A stretch of DNA of 64,000 nt from Chitinophaga sedimenti (GTDB lineage Bacteria; Bacteroidota; Bacteroidia; Chitinophagales; Chitinophagaceae), in contig NZ_JAKUKA010000001.1 of the NCBI RefSeq assembly GCF_023156195.1, positions 496,001-560,000 of the forward strand, written 5' to 3'. Positions 51,475 through 61,817 of the stretch are shown piece by piece. Positions within the stretch are counted from its first letter, which is position 1; each line of letters opens with the position of its first letter. A program made the translations under genes and the position numbers. Under the pieces are notes generated by a model. It was not told the DNA's origin. It saw nothing but the letters and a program-made list of their open reading frames with translations, and made no database searches.

Positions 51475-51511
51475 AGGTACCGCGCGGGTCATGACCCCGC
51501 GCGGTACCTTT
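51473..51511. terminator. Bidirectional terminator between GH43 and GH92 genes
   Basis: Perfect 16-bp stem AAAGGTACCGCGCGGG / CCCGCGCGGTACCTTT with a 7-nt loop. Both convergent stop codons touch the stem. Confidence 0.85.
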
Positions 51512-54500
51512 ATTCGATGCCCCATTTTTTATTAGGCGTATTACCCATCTCCAGTGTTAACTGTCCGCCCTTCAGCAATTCGCTCGCGGGAAACCTGAAC
51601 GACTGCAGCGGCTTACCATTCAGCGTAGCCCGTTGTATATACTTATTGATTTTAGATACATTTTTTGCAGTGATGACGAACTGTTTACCCCGGCCATATT
51701 GTTCGCCAAGATCAATGGTGACTTTCGGGAACAGCGGACTGGCAATCTCATACACTGGTTCCGTGCTGCAACCACCATCTGTCTGGAACAGTCCCAGCGC
51801 CGCCATGATGAACCAGGCGCTCATTTGTCCCTGGTCTTCATCGCCGAGGTAGGCGTTTGCCTGTCCCGCGCCATAGTATCGGTCCATGATCGCGCGGCTC
51901 CATTGCTGCGTCAGCCATGGCCGTTTTACCCAGTTGAACAGGAAAGCGAAGTGCATGGATTGCTGGTTGCCCTGTATCACGGGATAGTCCCAGTACTGAT
52001 CGCCGGGGGCGTTGTAGCGGAGTTTATCACTTTCGGTAAAGCCCCAGGAGAGCCGTTCGATGAAGCGTTTTTCGCCAATCTCGTGCGCCAGTGCCGGTAT
52101 ATCCTGAGGGACGAAGTAGGTAAGCTGCCAGGCGTTGCCTTCTACATAATGTTCATTGGCGCCCGATTTAAACGGATCGAACCCCGGCATCCAGCTGCCG
52201 TCGGATTTCCGCAGCCGGGCGTAACCGGTGGCGGTGTCAATGGCGTTGCGCCAGTAGTTGCCGCGTGCTGTGAATAGTTTTTCATCATCGTGTTTGCCGA
52301 GTGCTTTCGCCATCTGGGATACCGTCCAGTCGTCGTATGCATATTCCAGCGTGTTGGAGAAGCGGCCTTTATCGTATGGTACGTATTTGTGTTCGAGGTA
52401 AGTAACGAGATCGCGGTTGCCGGCATAACCCAATCCCACTTTGGAGGGTGGGGTGGTTTGCATCTTTTTCATGGCGGCAAATGCTTTTTGTGCGTCAAAG
52501 TCGCGTATCCCCATTTGGTAGGCGCTCACGATGAGTGGAATTTCATGTTCCGCCACCATCACCGGTACGTAGTTCATACCGGCAGGTCCCTTTGCCAGCC
52601 AGCCGTTCGCGTCGTACATGGCGAGTTGCGATTTTACCCATCGCGATGACCATTCCGGTGTTACCAGGTTCCAGAACTGGTTGAGGTTCCAGAAGGTGTT
52701 CCAGAAAGCATCGCAACCCAGGGCGACGGCTTTGGGATCTTTCAGTTGCTGCACCTGCTGAAAGGCGTCTACCCATCGGCCATCCACATCGCTCCAGGTA
52801 TTACGGCTGGCGAGAGCGCGGTACATATTGCTGTAGAAACGCACTTTCTCCATGCGGTCGGTGGTTTCGATCTTCAGGCGGCCGAGCAGGGTATTCCGGT
52901 GTCCATCTGCGCCTGTTTTACGTCGTCGAAGCTCCATGCGTAAGGGCGAGTGATTTCCTGTTCGAGATTCATGGCCGCGTTTTCCAGGCTCACCAGCGAG
53001 ATGCCGGTACGCACCTGCACCACGGGGTTGTCCCTGGTGTCGAATTCCACGAACGCGCCCGCGTCTTTAAGCGGGCCGGAGGAAATGATGTCTTTATCGC
53101 TGATGTCGTCGTTTTTCCAGGTGCCGAACTTCCTGACCGGCTGGTCGAATTCCATCACGAAGTGCACTTTGTAATCCTGGTTCACATCGCCCGACCAGGC
53201 GTTGGCGGTGAACTGGCGGCTGACGCCTTCGATGCGGGTATCGCTTACTTTGCGGAGTGTTACATCTTTCAGGTCATAACGATATTCTGCAGGGATCTGC
53301 AGATCGATCATGATCCGGGAGTCGGTCGCCCTGGGATAAGTGTAGCGTTGAAAACTGCAGCGCGTAGTGGCCGTTAGTTCCGCTTTTATATTGTAATCCT
53401 TGAGCACTACTTCGTAGACGCCTAAAGGTGCTTTTTCTGTTGATTTATCAATTTGGGAGCGATAGCCTTCGCCTTCGCTCCGTTGTCCGCCGCCTTTTAT
53501 TTTGAGGGGGCCATTTACGGGGAGGGTGCCTACACCCGCCATCGTCCATTCGTGGATGTGGCTGAAGGTGCCCACACTTTCGTAGATGGGGTCGTAACCT
53601 GCCTGCCAGCCGGCATCCCGGTTATCGGGACTCAGTTTCACCATACTGAACGGCATCCGGGGCCCGGGGGCGATCATCCAGCGGGAGTGGGCGACGCCCA
53701 TTTTGGTATCCACATAACCGGCGGGTGTTTGCAACTTTTGCGGAGCGCGATCTACTTTGCCTGCCTGTAACAATTTGCCATCCGCATACACTTCGTAGTG
53801 GCTTTGTGTGGCGGTCTTTACGGCGGGCATGGGCGCTTCGAACCAGTAGCCGGCTGTATCGAGGCGCTGGCTGAATATATTGTTGCCGTCCAACTTTACC
53901 TGCAACAGCGGCTTGCCTTTCAGGTGTGCAACGTGCACGAGCAGCGGTTGTTTGTTTCCTTCCAGTTCGTACGCGGCCGGGGCCACGCTTCTCACGAATA
54001 CCTTATCCGGACGGTTGAGTTTTACGCCAGCCGGGCCGGTGAGCTTCACCTGGTCAAATACGAGCCAGCTGCCCTCGAGGATGGTAAGAGATATTTCATT
54101 GCCGCCTTGTTGTAAAACGCTTTTATTAACCGGGATATCGATGCGGTACTCCATTGCCCCGGTCATATCGCCGGTGATGGTATTTTCCGTTGATTTTGCT
54201 GGTAACTTTTCCAGGTATGCTGCCCCGTTAATGGTGATTTTAAGCCATGGGGTGAAACATGCTGGTAGCCCAGCAGGTCGATAACCAGGTGGTAGTCGCC
54301 GGCGGGTGGAGTGGCTTCGAGCCCGAAGAGGATATTGGCATGATGGGTGCGGATGCCGGCGGTTGGACTGGTGCCGCCCCAGGCGTCTTTCGGGCCGGGG
54401 AGTACGTAAGGCCAGTCGTTTTGAGGAGTGGAGTGGTTGATGAGGAAGAAACGGTCTTCCCATCCGAAATCCTTTGGCAGAAAGTCTTTGTAGCTGTTAG

Positions 54501-54633
54501 GCGCCAGGGCCATGCCCTTACTGCTATTGTCGTTCCGGCCTATTTCCCAGATGGTGGTTTGGGCATGGACAGGCAGCAGCGTGAGCAGGGGGATGCCGGT
54601 AAAGAGCAGGCGGAATATGCGGGTGATTTGCAT
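51510..54633 (-). CDS. Glycoside hydrolase family 92 alpha-mannosidase with N-terminal lyase-type beta domains (two frameshifts)
   Basis: About 1,041 residues. Signal peptide (LLFTGIPLLTLLPVHAQ); residues ~25-200 resemble the accessory domains of PL4 rhamnogalacturonan lyases (IWEIGRNDNSSKGMALAPN; FGWEDRFFLINHS). A GH92 N-terminal beta-sandwich (YVDTKMGVAHSRWMIAPGPR ... GTFSHIHEWTMAGVG) and the (alpha/alpha)6 catalytic domain follow, with HYVEGNAWQLTYFVPQD and the calcium/catalytic loop GDEDQGQMSAWFIMAALG. Frame breaks: near 54247 (CCCC for CCCCC, restoring HVSPPWLKITING) and near 52892 (ACCGG for ACCTGG, restoring MDTWNTLLGRLK). It removes alpha-linked mannose from mannan or N-glycans in a calcium-dependent inverting reaction. 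Confidence 0.9.
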
Positions 54634-55216
54634 GACGGGTGTAATTATGGTCGAGGGGGAAATTACACAATATGTTCATACATTCAAACAAAAGGTCTGC
54701 CGGATGGTGAAGGGCGTATGATTATGTTTCCTAATTGCTATCTTCCATCTCTGAACGAAACCATGCTTGTTGAGCACAGCACCACCCATAAAATGGGTGG
54801 CTGTATGGATCCTATATGCATCCTATATGCTCGTTCGCTGAAACCCGCGCTGGGCAAGAGGGGGATATAGGATGCATATAGGATCCATATAGGATCTTCG
54901 GACGCTGCTGATTTCCATCTCCCCCGTACATTCGTTTAATCCTGCCAGTTATCCCCCGCGGCATCCAGTTGTACCTATACCTGTTTAGCATTTTAGCGGG
55001 GCATCACTTTTTAGCTACTTTTACTTCCCGGAAACAGCAGCTCCGCGAAATATTTTAATCATCGGCTATAGTTACTCACCTATACCGTTGATTACCCCAG
55101 GTATCCGCCCGTGAGCGCTTCTACTAATTGCAGCTAATAGAACTTTTCAAATTGCGGACAATGTCCGCAGCGAGTCTGTATGCACCCAAATGCGAATCAA
55201 CAACAATCATAAAACG
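54634..55216. other. Large divergent intergenic region
   Basis: About 580 bp between GH92 and a collagen-like lipoprotein, with no gene. It holds a 7-bp hairpin CCACCCA/TGGGTGG (54782-54800) directly followed by the 25-bp inverted repeat listed separately. The rest is unremarkable; no clear -7 box. Confidence 0.5.
54804..54889. repeat. Perfect 25-bp inverted repeat with internal direct repeats
   Basis: Left arm 54804-54828 and right arm 54865-54889 are exact reverse complements, separated by 36 nt. Each arm is itself built of two copies of ATCCTATAT joined by GC, so four copies lie in a symmetric array. It could fold into a long hairpin or bind a dimeric regulator. Confidence 0.8.
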
Positions 55217-56223
55217 AAATCTACTATGAAAAATTTATCACATGTAACGATGTGTGTTTTTGTTATGTTCCTCATAGTTTCCGGCTGTAAAAAGGGCGAT
55301 CAGGGACCGGCAGGGCCACAGGGCGAACAAGGCGTAGCGGGCCCGCAAGGTGTGGCGGGACCTGCAGGCAGCAGGATTTATAGCGGGAGCGGTCCGGCGG
55401 CAGCCAATCTGGGTGTTGCGGGGGATTTTTACCGGATATTGTTACTACTAACTTCTATGGACCTAAGACTGCGAATGGCTGGGGTACACCCGTTTCGCTC
55501 ATGGGCGCCACCGGCGCACCCGGTGCTACGGGTGCTACGGGCGCTACGGGTGCTACAGGCGCTACCGGCGCCACTGGCGCTACTGGTGCAGCGGGCAGTA
55601 AGATCATTAGCGGTTCCGGTCTTCCCAATCCTTCGATAGGAAACGACGGCGATTATTACCTCGATAAAACCACCTATAGCCTTTTCGGACCCAAAGTAGC
55701 CGGCACATGGGATGTAGGCTTTTCACTGCGCGGACCCGCAGGTCCACAAGGAGCAACAGGTGCCACGGGTGCCACAGGTGCAACGGGTGCAACAGGGGCA
55801 CAAGGTCCGGCAGGCACTGCCAACGTCATCTATTCTGCCTGGAAATTTGCCGTGGGGTTCAGTGACTCAACGGTCGATAATTCTTCCGTGAGAGTAGCGT
55901 ATGTGCCGGCGCCGAGTCTCAGCTCAACGATACTCAACTCAGGCACGATCCTCGTATACTTTACCTTCGGCTCCGGCAACTTCGTGTTGCCCTATACCAG
56001 TAATGCGGGAGGCAAAGTAAATACCATCGCATATGTACCGATGTTGAATAAAATACTGATCACGCGTTTTACGCATGATAACAGCAACTCGATTAACCTG
56101 AGTACTACACTGCAATACCGTTATATTCTCATCCCCGGTGGCGTGAGCGGTAGCAGGCAGGCTGGTCTTCCCGACTACAATGACTACGAGGCTGTATGTA
56201 AGTACTACAATCTTCCTCGATAG
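55217..56223 (+). CDS. Collagen-like repeat lipoprotein (frameshifted)
   Basis: About 336 residues. Lipoprotein signal (CVFVMFLIVSGCKKGDQG) runs straight into Gly-X-Y repeats (GPAGPQGEQGVAGPQGVAGP), then a small module (GDFYLDIVTTNFYGPK), a Gly-Ala-Thr tract of about twelve triplets, a second copy of the module (GDYYLDKTTYSLFGPK), another GAT tract and a beta-rich C-terminal domain. The frame breaks near 55423 (ACCGG for ACCTGG); the second module shows that LD was lost there. Trimeric collagen-like stalk proteins on the cell surface are known in bacteria; the ligand is not known. Confidence 0.8.
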
Positions 56224-56248
56224 TTTCTTTGGGAGTGTTATAATGTCG

Positions 56249-56284
56249 AAAATGGCTGTCCCGGAAAAGACAGCCATTTTTCGT
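56249..56284. terminator. Rho-independent terminator
   Basis: AAAATGGCTGTC / GACAGCCATTTT with an 8-nt loop and T run; between the collagen-like gene and the convergent EthD gene. Confidence 0.8.
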
Positions 56285-56315
56285 GCGGTTACCGCCAATG
56301 CCCGCCTTCGTTTAT

Positions 56316-56732
56316 TTATCTGATGACTTCCGTTACCACGACAGTAGGAAGTACATTGGTATATTTGGGAAAGTCTTCACGGATCGCCGGTAAATTAGGC
56401 GCGATCGCTGCATTGTATTCACTTAAATTTTTCACGTAAAAGGTGCCAACAGCCATGTAAAGTAAAGGCTGGCCGGGATTGCCGCTGGGAATGCCTTTAT
56501 CGATCGTATACTTCACAAGGTTAGATCCCAAATACCCTGCCACCATCGGCATATGTTTCGCCTCATAGTATTCCATATTAAAGGTTTTGCCTTCAGCATA
56601 AGGATACAGGATGGAGATTTTAATTAATCCCTTATCGCTGGCGGCTGGGGCGGCAGGGGACAGTTTTGCCTGGCCAAACGCGGTAAAACAGGCGGTTAAA
56701 AGCAACAATGATAAAGCATATTTCAGTTTCAT
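56316..56732 (-). CDS. Exported EthD-domain protein
   Basis: 138 residues, intact. Signal peptide MKLKYALSLLLLTACFTAFG followed by a ferredoxin-like alpha+beta barrel domain of the EthD family (ISILYPYAEGKTFNMEYYEA KH split by the window; KHMPMVAGYLGSNLVKY). EthD relatives act as dimers in degradation pathways, but the function of secreted members is unknown. It lies 45 bp downstream of the Lrp-type regulator on the same strand. Confidence 0.75.
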   Translation of the reverse strand: MKLKYALSLLLLTACFTAFGQAKLSPAAPAASDKGLIKISILYPYAEGKTFNMEYYEAKHMPMVAGYLGSNLVKYTIDKGIPSGNPGQPLLYMAVGTFYVKNLSEYNAAIAPNLPAIREDFPKYTNVLPTVVVTEVIR

Positions 56733-56776
56733 GTGTGGATGTTTTTAGCGTGTAGATTAAATATAAAGGATTAAAC

Positions 56777-57241
56777 CTAAATCGGCAAGGCGGTGGACTG
56801 CTTGATGTAATTCATCACGAACGAACTCTGTATTTTACTGATATTCGGTATGGCAGACAGCTTCCGCGCTATGAAGTCGTGAAACGCTTCCGGGTCTTTT
56901 ACCATTACCTTCAGCACATAGTCAACAATCCCGCTGGTGATGTAGGCTTCCACCACCTCGGGTAAGGCCGATACTTCCCGGGAAAATGCTTCTACGTATT
57001 CGATGCCCTGCTGCAAGTTAAGCGATACGTTCACGATCACGGTAAAGGACAGTCCTACTTTCTTAGCATCAAGCAACGCCACATACCCCCGGATATACCC
57101 CTCATTTTCCAGCCGTTTGATCCGGTCGTATATCGACGTACGCGACATATTCAGTTTTTCCGTGAGTTCGTTGATATCATATTTTGAGTTCCGCTGCAGG
57201 ATTTTTAATAGTGCTACCTCTTGCGCGTCCAATGCTTCCAT
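56777..57241 (-). CDS. Lrp/AsnC-family transcriptional regulator
   Basis: 154 residues, intact. N-terminal winged helix (LKILQRNSKYDINELTEKLN / MSRTSIYDRIKRLENEGYIR) and C-terminal RAM ligand-binding domain (FTVIVNVSLN ... VVEAYITSGIVDYVLKVMVK). Divergent from the EamA transporter gene across 155 bp, the usual placement for an Lrp regulator that controls an amino-acid or metabolite exporter. Confidence 0.9.
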   Translation of the reverse strand: MEALDAQEVALLKILQRNSKYDINELTEKLNMSRTSIYDRIKRLENEGYIRGYVALLDAKKVGLSFTVIVNVSLNLQQGIEYVEAFSREVSALPEVVEAYITSGIVDYVLKVMVKDPEAFHDFIARKLSAIPNISKIQSSFVMNYIKQSTALPI

Positions 57242-57363
57242 GGATTTTTTCCGGTAAAGGTATCGACTTTATCGTTTTTCTGTACTGATACCGGTAGATT
57301 GGCAAAATTGCTGTTTTTTGTACATAATATTTCAGCAATGGCGGACTATTGTCGGGTCTATTC

Positions 57364-57371
57364 TAATTTTG
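57364..57371 (+). promoter_or_regulatory. Candidate -7 box of the EamA transporter gene
   Basis: TAATTTTG matches TAnnTTTG and lies 25 bp before the ATG. The -33 element is not clear. Confidence 0.4.
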
Positions 57372-57396
57372 GCGGGACAAAACACAGGATTGGAAT

Positions 57397-58314
57397 ATGA
57401 AGCACGTGCTGATGGTAGCTTTTGGAGCGTTGAGCTTCGGAATGTTATCTTCTTTTGCGAAGATTGCCTATGGGCAAGGATATACGGCCGGTGAAATCAC
57501 CTTCACGCAATCAGCTATAGGAGCGCTGGTATTTTGGACGCTCGTACTGGTACGGAGCGCCCGGAACGACGGCTTTAAGCTATCCCGGAACCGGCACCTG
57601 CTTTTCGCCGGGTTGTGCATGGGGACTTCCGCCTATACGTATTACCTGTCGGTGGCGTACATTCCTGCTTCTCTCGCTATTGTATTGCTAATGCAGATGA
57701 CCGGATGAGCATGTTGATGGAGTGGCTGGTGTTTAAAATAAAACCTTCGAAACCTGCAGTCACCGCGGCCGCGTTGATCCTGGTCGGAACGGTATTCGCC
57801 GGCGGACTTGCGGGTGACCAGCTTCGTTTTTCCTGGACAGGGATTATACTGGCTTTACTATCCGCCCTGTTATACAGCGCCTATGTCGGCTTTACCAGTA
57901 AGCTGGATAAAGATATGCCGGTGTTAGGGAAGAGCGCGATCATCACAACAGGGTCGGCTATCGTGATATTGATGATCAACTTAAAATCGATGACGACCAG
58001 TACACACCTCGACCCAGGCTTACTGCAATGGGGCAGCTTTCTCGCGTTGTTCGGGACGATCATACCGCCGATGTGCTTCACGGCCGGTATGCCCCGGGAT
58101 CGGCGCCGGATTGAGTGCTGTGCTGCTGACACTGGAACTGCCCGCGGCGGTGTTTTGTGCGCATGTTATTCTTGGGGAAGATATTACGGCCCTGCAGATA
58201 GTGGGAGTAGTACTGATGCTGGGCGCCATCATTTATATGAACCTGGCGAAGAGCGGCATACCAAAGTTCAGGTTGATGGGCAAACTGTCCCATCAACCTG
58301 GACGAAAGTTTTAG
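57397..58314 (+). CDS. EamA-family (DMT) transporter (two frameshifts)
   Basis: About 305 residues, ten membrane segments in two EamA repeats. Repeat one begins VLMVAFGALSFGMLSSFAKI and includes FAGLCMGTSAYTYYLSVAYI; repeat two includes GIILALLSALLYSAYVGFTS and VGVVLMLGAIIYMNLA. Frame breaks: near 57703, ACCGG for ACCTGG (restoring MQMTWMSMLMEWLVF), and near 58088, CCCC for CCC (restoring MPGIGAGLSAVLLTLELPAA). Probably exports a small metabolite or amino acid under control of the divergent Lrp-type regulator (inference). The 3' end contains an 11-bp inverted repeat. Confidence 0.85.
58270..58299. terminator. Inverted repeat in the 3' end of the EamA gene
   Basis: AGGTTGATGGG / CCCATCAACCT, perfect 11 bp with an 8-nt loop, inside the last codons of the EamA gene and just before the convergent hydroxylase gene end. 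It may act as a terminator encoded within the reading frame; no strong T run. Confidence 0.45.
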
Positions 58315-59092
58315 GCGGCCAGTTTTTTCCGGCCGAACCGCTGCTCCTGTATGCGATCATACTCTTTCACATAATCCGGGTTCTCCGTTTTCATCAGTTT
58401 ATCCCACCAGCGGAAATACAGGCTGTAATTGCCTTTGAATTTACTGTGATGAAGATTGTGGTAAACAGATGTGTTAATGATTTCAAAGAGAAAAGAATTC
58501 CGCAGGCCCTTTGGCATGATCTCGTAACCGAGGTGGCCATATACATTGATAATTAAACTTACCACGGTAAACAGCAACAGCACATCTTCATATATTGGCA
58601 TTACAAACGCCAGTACCACCAGGATGCCACCTTCCGGGATGGCCTCCAGGATGTGGAACGAGTAGGAGGCCCAGGGCGACGGATTGACTGACTGGTGGTG
58701 TACTTTGTGCGTGAAGCGAAACAGTTTTTATGGTGCAGCAGGCGGTGCATCCAGTAAAAATAGGTATCGTGTATGACCAGGCTTACCAGCAGGCTGACAG
58801 GCATCCACCACAGGGGAAATTCATGTATGTCGGAGTATATTAACGTGTAGGATTTTAACGGGGTAAACAGCAATGCGACGGCGATAATGGTGAATACCAG
58901 GCTGGAAGAGCCCGAGTACAGGATTTCGCGGAAGAAATCTTTTCTCGTCGCCTGCCTGTGCTGGATTTTGTACTTCGAAGTGGCCTTCGCCATCAATATA
59001 TAGAAAAAGAGGAAAGGAATGCCCGCCAGTATAATATACCTGATAAGCGTAATGCCGAATATAGCCGCCAGCGGGGTGGTCAATTGTTCCAT
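58311..59092 (-). CDS. Fatty acid hydroxylase / sterol desaturase superfamily protein (frameshifted)
   Basis: About 260 residues. Membrane-bound di-iron oxygenase with histidine boxes HDTYFYWMHRLLHHKKLF, THKVHHQSVNPSPWASYSFH (after correction) and YHNLHHSKFKGNYSLYFRWW, and about four membrane segments. The frame breaks near 58726 in AAAAA (six expected). Family members hydroxylate fatty acids, sphingolipids or carotenoids; the substrate here is unknown. Its 3' end overlaps the EamA stop by 4 bp. Confidence 0.87.
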
Positions 59093-59152
59093 ACGTTGAA
59101 TTTTGAAACAAAAATAGACCGGCTGCCTGGGAGCGGCGTTAACAAAAGATAA

Positions 59153-59745
59153 TTAACGCGGATGTTTCCCGGCAATTCTTTTCCGTATACGGCTCAACGA
59201 TACGGGCGTGATGCCCAGGAGTGTGGCCAGGTGCTTGTCTGACACCCGCTGCAGCAGATCGGGCTTGTCTTTGATAAGTTGCAGGTACCGTTCTTCGGGG
59301 GTGAGGAGTACGAACGATTCGATGCGTTCCAGCGATTGCGCCAGCATATCGAGCACGAAGTGGTACCGGGCCTTTTCAAATTCCGGTTTGGTTTCCAGCA
59401 GTTGTTGAATGAGGTCGTAGTTCACTTCCAGTAACGTGGTTTTTTCCAGCGCATGGTAGGTGAAGCGCGACGGGCGTTGCATCAGGATGCTGTCGTACGA
59501 GGCAACGATCTGTTCCTCCCACCTCAGTAATACCGTGGTTTCCATCCCCTTTTCGTTCACGTGATAAGAACGGATCAGGCCTTCTTTGATATAAGCCAGC
59601 CGCGGACTGCTTTCGCCTTCCCGGAAGTAGATATCGCCGGGTTCCAGCACTTTTCCTGCGTGGCCTGTATTACCTTGAACAGGTCATCGGGCGCGATTCC
59701 TTTAAAGAGTGTCAGGTAGAAAGTTGTTTTATCTGTATCGGGCAT
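59153..59745 (-). CDS. Crp/Fnr-family transcriptional regulator (frameshifted)
   Basis: About 197 residues. Cyclic-nucleotide-binding-type beta barrel (VLEPGDIYFREGESSPRLAY, then IKEGLIRSYHVNEKGMETTV) and a C-terminal winged helix (DKHLATLLGITPVSLSRIRK). The Glu and Arg that bind cAMP in Crp are not evident, typical of Bacteroidota homologues that sense something else or nothing. The frame breaks near 59658 in AAAA (five expected, restoring ATQEKVLEPGDIY). It lies about 60 bp upstream of the hydroxylase gene on the same strand, and is divergent from the sigma gene. Confidence 0.85.
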
Positions 59746-59851
59746 CTGTCGTATTTTTATTCCGAAGTGGTGAAAATAGGATAATTCAATTCGATTTTGA
59801 TAGCTTGATTTTTTAATTATTTTTACGGTCAACCAAAAATCAGGTGCGGTA

Positions 59852-60439
59852 TTGTCGCAGGAATCTTCTTATAACGAGCAGCAGCTTTTGCGGGGATTGA
59901 TATCGGGAGATATGTCTCATTACTCTTATGTATTTAAGGAGTATTATAGTGCGCTTTGCCTTTACGCCACGAGAATTATTGGTGAACCCGGCCACGCGGA
60001 AGACATTGTACAGGATGTTTTCGAGAAACTGTGGCAAAAGCGTTCTTCCTTCGAAAACCTGCGCCACCTGAAGGATTTCCTGTACAAAGCTACCCGTAAC
60101 GCATCGCTCAATTTTTTGAAGGGTACCCAGCACAGCATGGAGCGGCAGGCCGCATTTCTGTATGAACAGGAAGGTGCGGCAGCCGGCGACGATCTTGATA
60201 TCATCCGCATGGAAGTATTTCGCGCTATTTACCGGGAGATCGATAATTTGCCCGAGCAGTGCGGTAAGATCGTGCGTATGAGTTATATAGATGGGATGAA
60301 GAACGAGCAGATCGCGGAGGCCCTTTCCATCTCCCTCCAGACCGTTAAGAACCAGAAAACCAGGGGCATGAAACTGCTGCGGATGCGCGTGTCGCCAGTG
60401 GTATTTGCCTTGTTTTCGCTGTTTTCGCACCATTCCTGA
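59852..60439 (+). CDS. ECF RNA polymerase sigma factor
   Basis: 195 residues, intact. Region 2: FKEYYSALCLYATRIIGEPG / HAEDIVQDVFEKLWQKR; region 4: MSYIDGMKNEQIAEALSISL / QTVKNQKTRGMKLLR. The start is a TTG; no better codon is nearby. Followed by a FecR gene (66 bp) and SusC, so it controls the second uptake locus. Confidence 0.92.
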   Translation: MSQESSYNEQQLLRGLISGDMSHYSYVFKEYYSALCLYATRIIGEPGHAEDIVQDVFEKLWQKRSSFENLRHLKDFLYKATRNASLNFLKGTQHSMERQAAFLYEQEGAAAGDDLDIIRMEVFRAIYREIDNLPEQCGKIVRMSYIDGMKNEQIAEALSISLQTVKNQKTRGMKLLRMRVSPVVFALFSLFSHHS

Positions 60440-60505
60440 AAAATATTTTCCATTCTTTTAGTACGATAGGATAAGTGCGTTGTAATAATAGAAACGACAC
60501 GCTAC

Positions 60506-61660
60506 ATGACGCCTTTTCCGAACGATCCTTTTGCTATTGCATCGCTTATTTCCCGGTCGAGGGCAGGGGAGCTGCTGCCTGGCGAGCAGGCGGCGCTGGA
60601 TGCCTGGATGGCGGCGGACGAAGCGCACCGGCAATTGTGGGAGGAACTGAACGATGAGGCCGTGCAACAACAACACGTGCAGGCCATGGCGCAATTCGAC
60701 GAAACAGCAGCGCTGGAACGGTTTCTTGCCGATAAACCTGTACGTAAGGTGCGGACCCTGCATCCCTGGCGTTGGGCGGCAGCTGTTTTGGTATTAGCAC
60801 TGGGCGTGTCTTCCTATTTTATCTTCGTTCATCAAAAACCAACCATTAATATAGCCGTTGCGCAGGATATTCCTCCCGGTAAAAACGGCGCTATCCTTAC
60901 CCTCTCCGATGGCAGCCAGCTGGTGTTAGACAGCATGGCCGACGGCACCATCGCCACCCAGAGCGGAACGGCGGTATCCCTGAATAATAACGAACTGGTA
61001 TACGATGCCACGGCCGCCACAGGCGAGCCGGCCAGGAATACCATCACCACTCCTAAAGGACGGCAGTACCACGTGACACTCCCCGACGGTACGGAAGTAT
61101 GGCTCAATGCGGCTTCCTCCATCGACTACCCGGTGGCATTTAAAGGCACGGAGCGCCGGGTAAAGATTACCGGCGAGGTGTTTTTCGATGTGACCAACCG
61201 CAGCTGGCAGCCTTTCGTGGTGGAAACGGACAAAATGAAACTGGAAGTATTGGGAACTTCTTTTAACATCAATGCTTACGGGAATGAACAAGCAATGCAA
61301 ACGACCCTGTTGACGGGCGCCGTAAAGGTAACGCCGGTAAACAGCCGCCCTAAAGTGCTGGTACCCGGACAAACCGCTGTGCTGACGGATGCTGCATTTA
61401 CGGTGATGGAAACGATCGATCCCGCCAAGGTAACTGCCTGGAAAAACGGCCTCTTTAATTTCGATGGCCTCGATTTATATAGCGTAATGCGACAACTGGA
61501 GCGGTGGTACAACATTGAGGTACACTACACCGGCCAACCTGAAAATGTGATCTTCAAAGGGAAAATGCACCGGGATACCAACCTGTCCGATGTATTGAAA
61601 GTACTGGAAACGATGGATGTGAAATTCGAGCTGAAAGGAAATGATCTATATGTGAAATAA
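60506..61660 (+). CDS. FecR-family anti-sigma factor
   Basis: 384 residues, intact. Cytoplasmic N-terminal domain (LLPGEQAALDAWMAADEAHR), a membrane segment (WRWAAAVLVLALGVSSYFIF, about 88-107), periplasmic FecR domain (TTPKGRQYHVTLPDGTEVWL; ITGEVFFDVTN; LEVLGTSFNINAYG) and C-terminal DUF4974 (LYSVMRQLERWYNIEVHY ... LSDVLKVLETMDVKF). Partner of the sigma factor just upstream. Confidence 0.93.
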   Translation: MTPFPNDPFAIASLISRSRAGELLPGEQAALDAWMAADEAHRQLWEELNDEAVQQQHVQAMAQFDETAALERFLADKPVRKVRTLHPWRWAAAVLVLALGVSSYFIFVHQKPTINIAVAQDIPPGKNGAILTLSDGSQLVLDSMADGTIATQSGTAVSLNNNELVYDATAATGEPARNTITTPKGRQYHVTLPDGTEVWLNAASSIDYPVAFKGTERRVKITGEVFFDVTNRSWQPFVVETDKMKLEVLGTSFNINAYGNEQAMQTTLLTGAVKVTPVNSRPKVLVPGQTAVLTDAAFTVMETIDPAKVTAWKNGLFNFDGLDLYSVMRQLERWYNIEVHYTGQPENVIFKGKMHRDTNLSDVLKVLETMDVKFELKGNDLYVK

Positions 61661-61817
61661 AGACTGTATCAGACTTTGCTAAAAAACGAAACCGGAAGTG
61701 CTTGCGACACTCCCGGCGGATGTTCAAGTAAAGTAATAACCAAAATCAGGATAGAGGTTGCCTATTGTTCACTTAAACACGTCGTTCCCCGTGAAGGGAC
61801 GACTATGCTGCAAATTT

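Noticed and set aside
51633..52277. Plus-strand open frame of 214 codons inside the GH92 gene
   Set aside because: Shadow of the conserved GH92 catalytic domain on the other strand; no start context or domains.
48519..54633. A complete polysaccharide utilisation locus
   Set aside because: Three carbohydrases are present, but no SusC/SusD pair, sensor or transporter adjoins them; they may serve another locus.
55501..55810. CRISPR-like repeat array
   Set aside because: The repeats are in-frame Gly-Ala-Thr codons without spacers of constant size and without cas genes.
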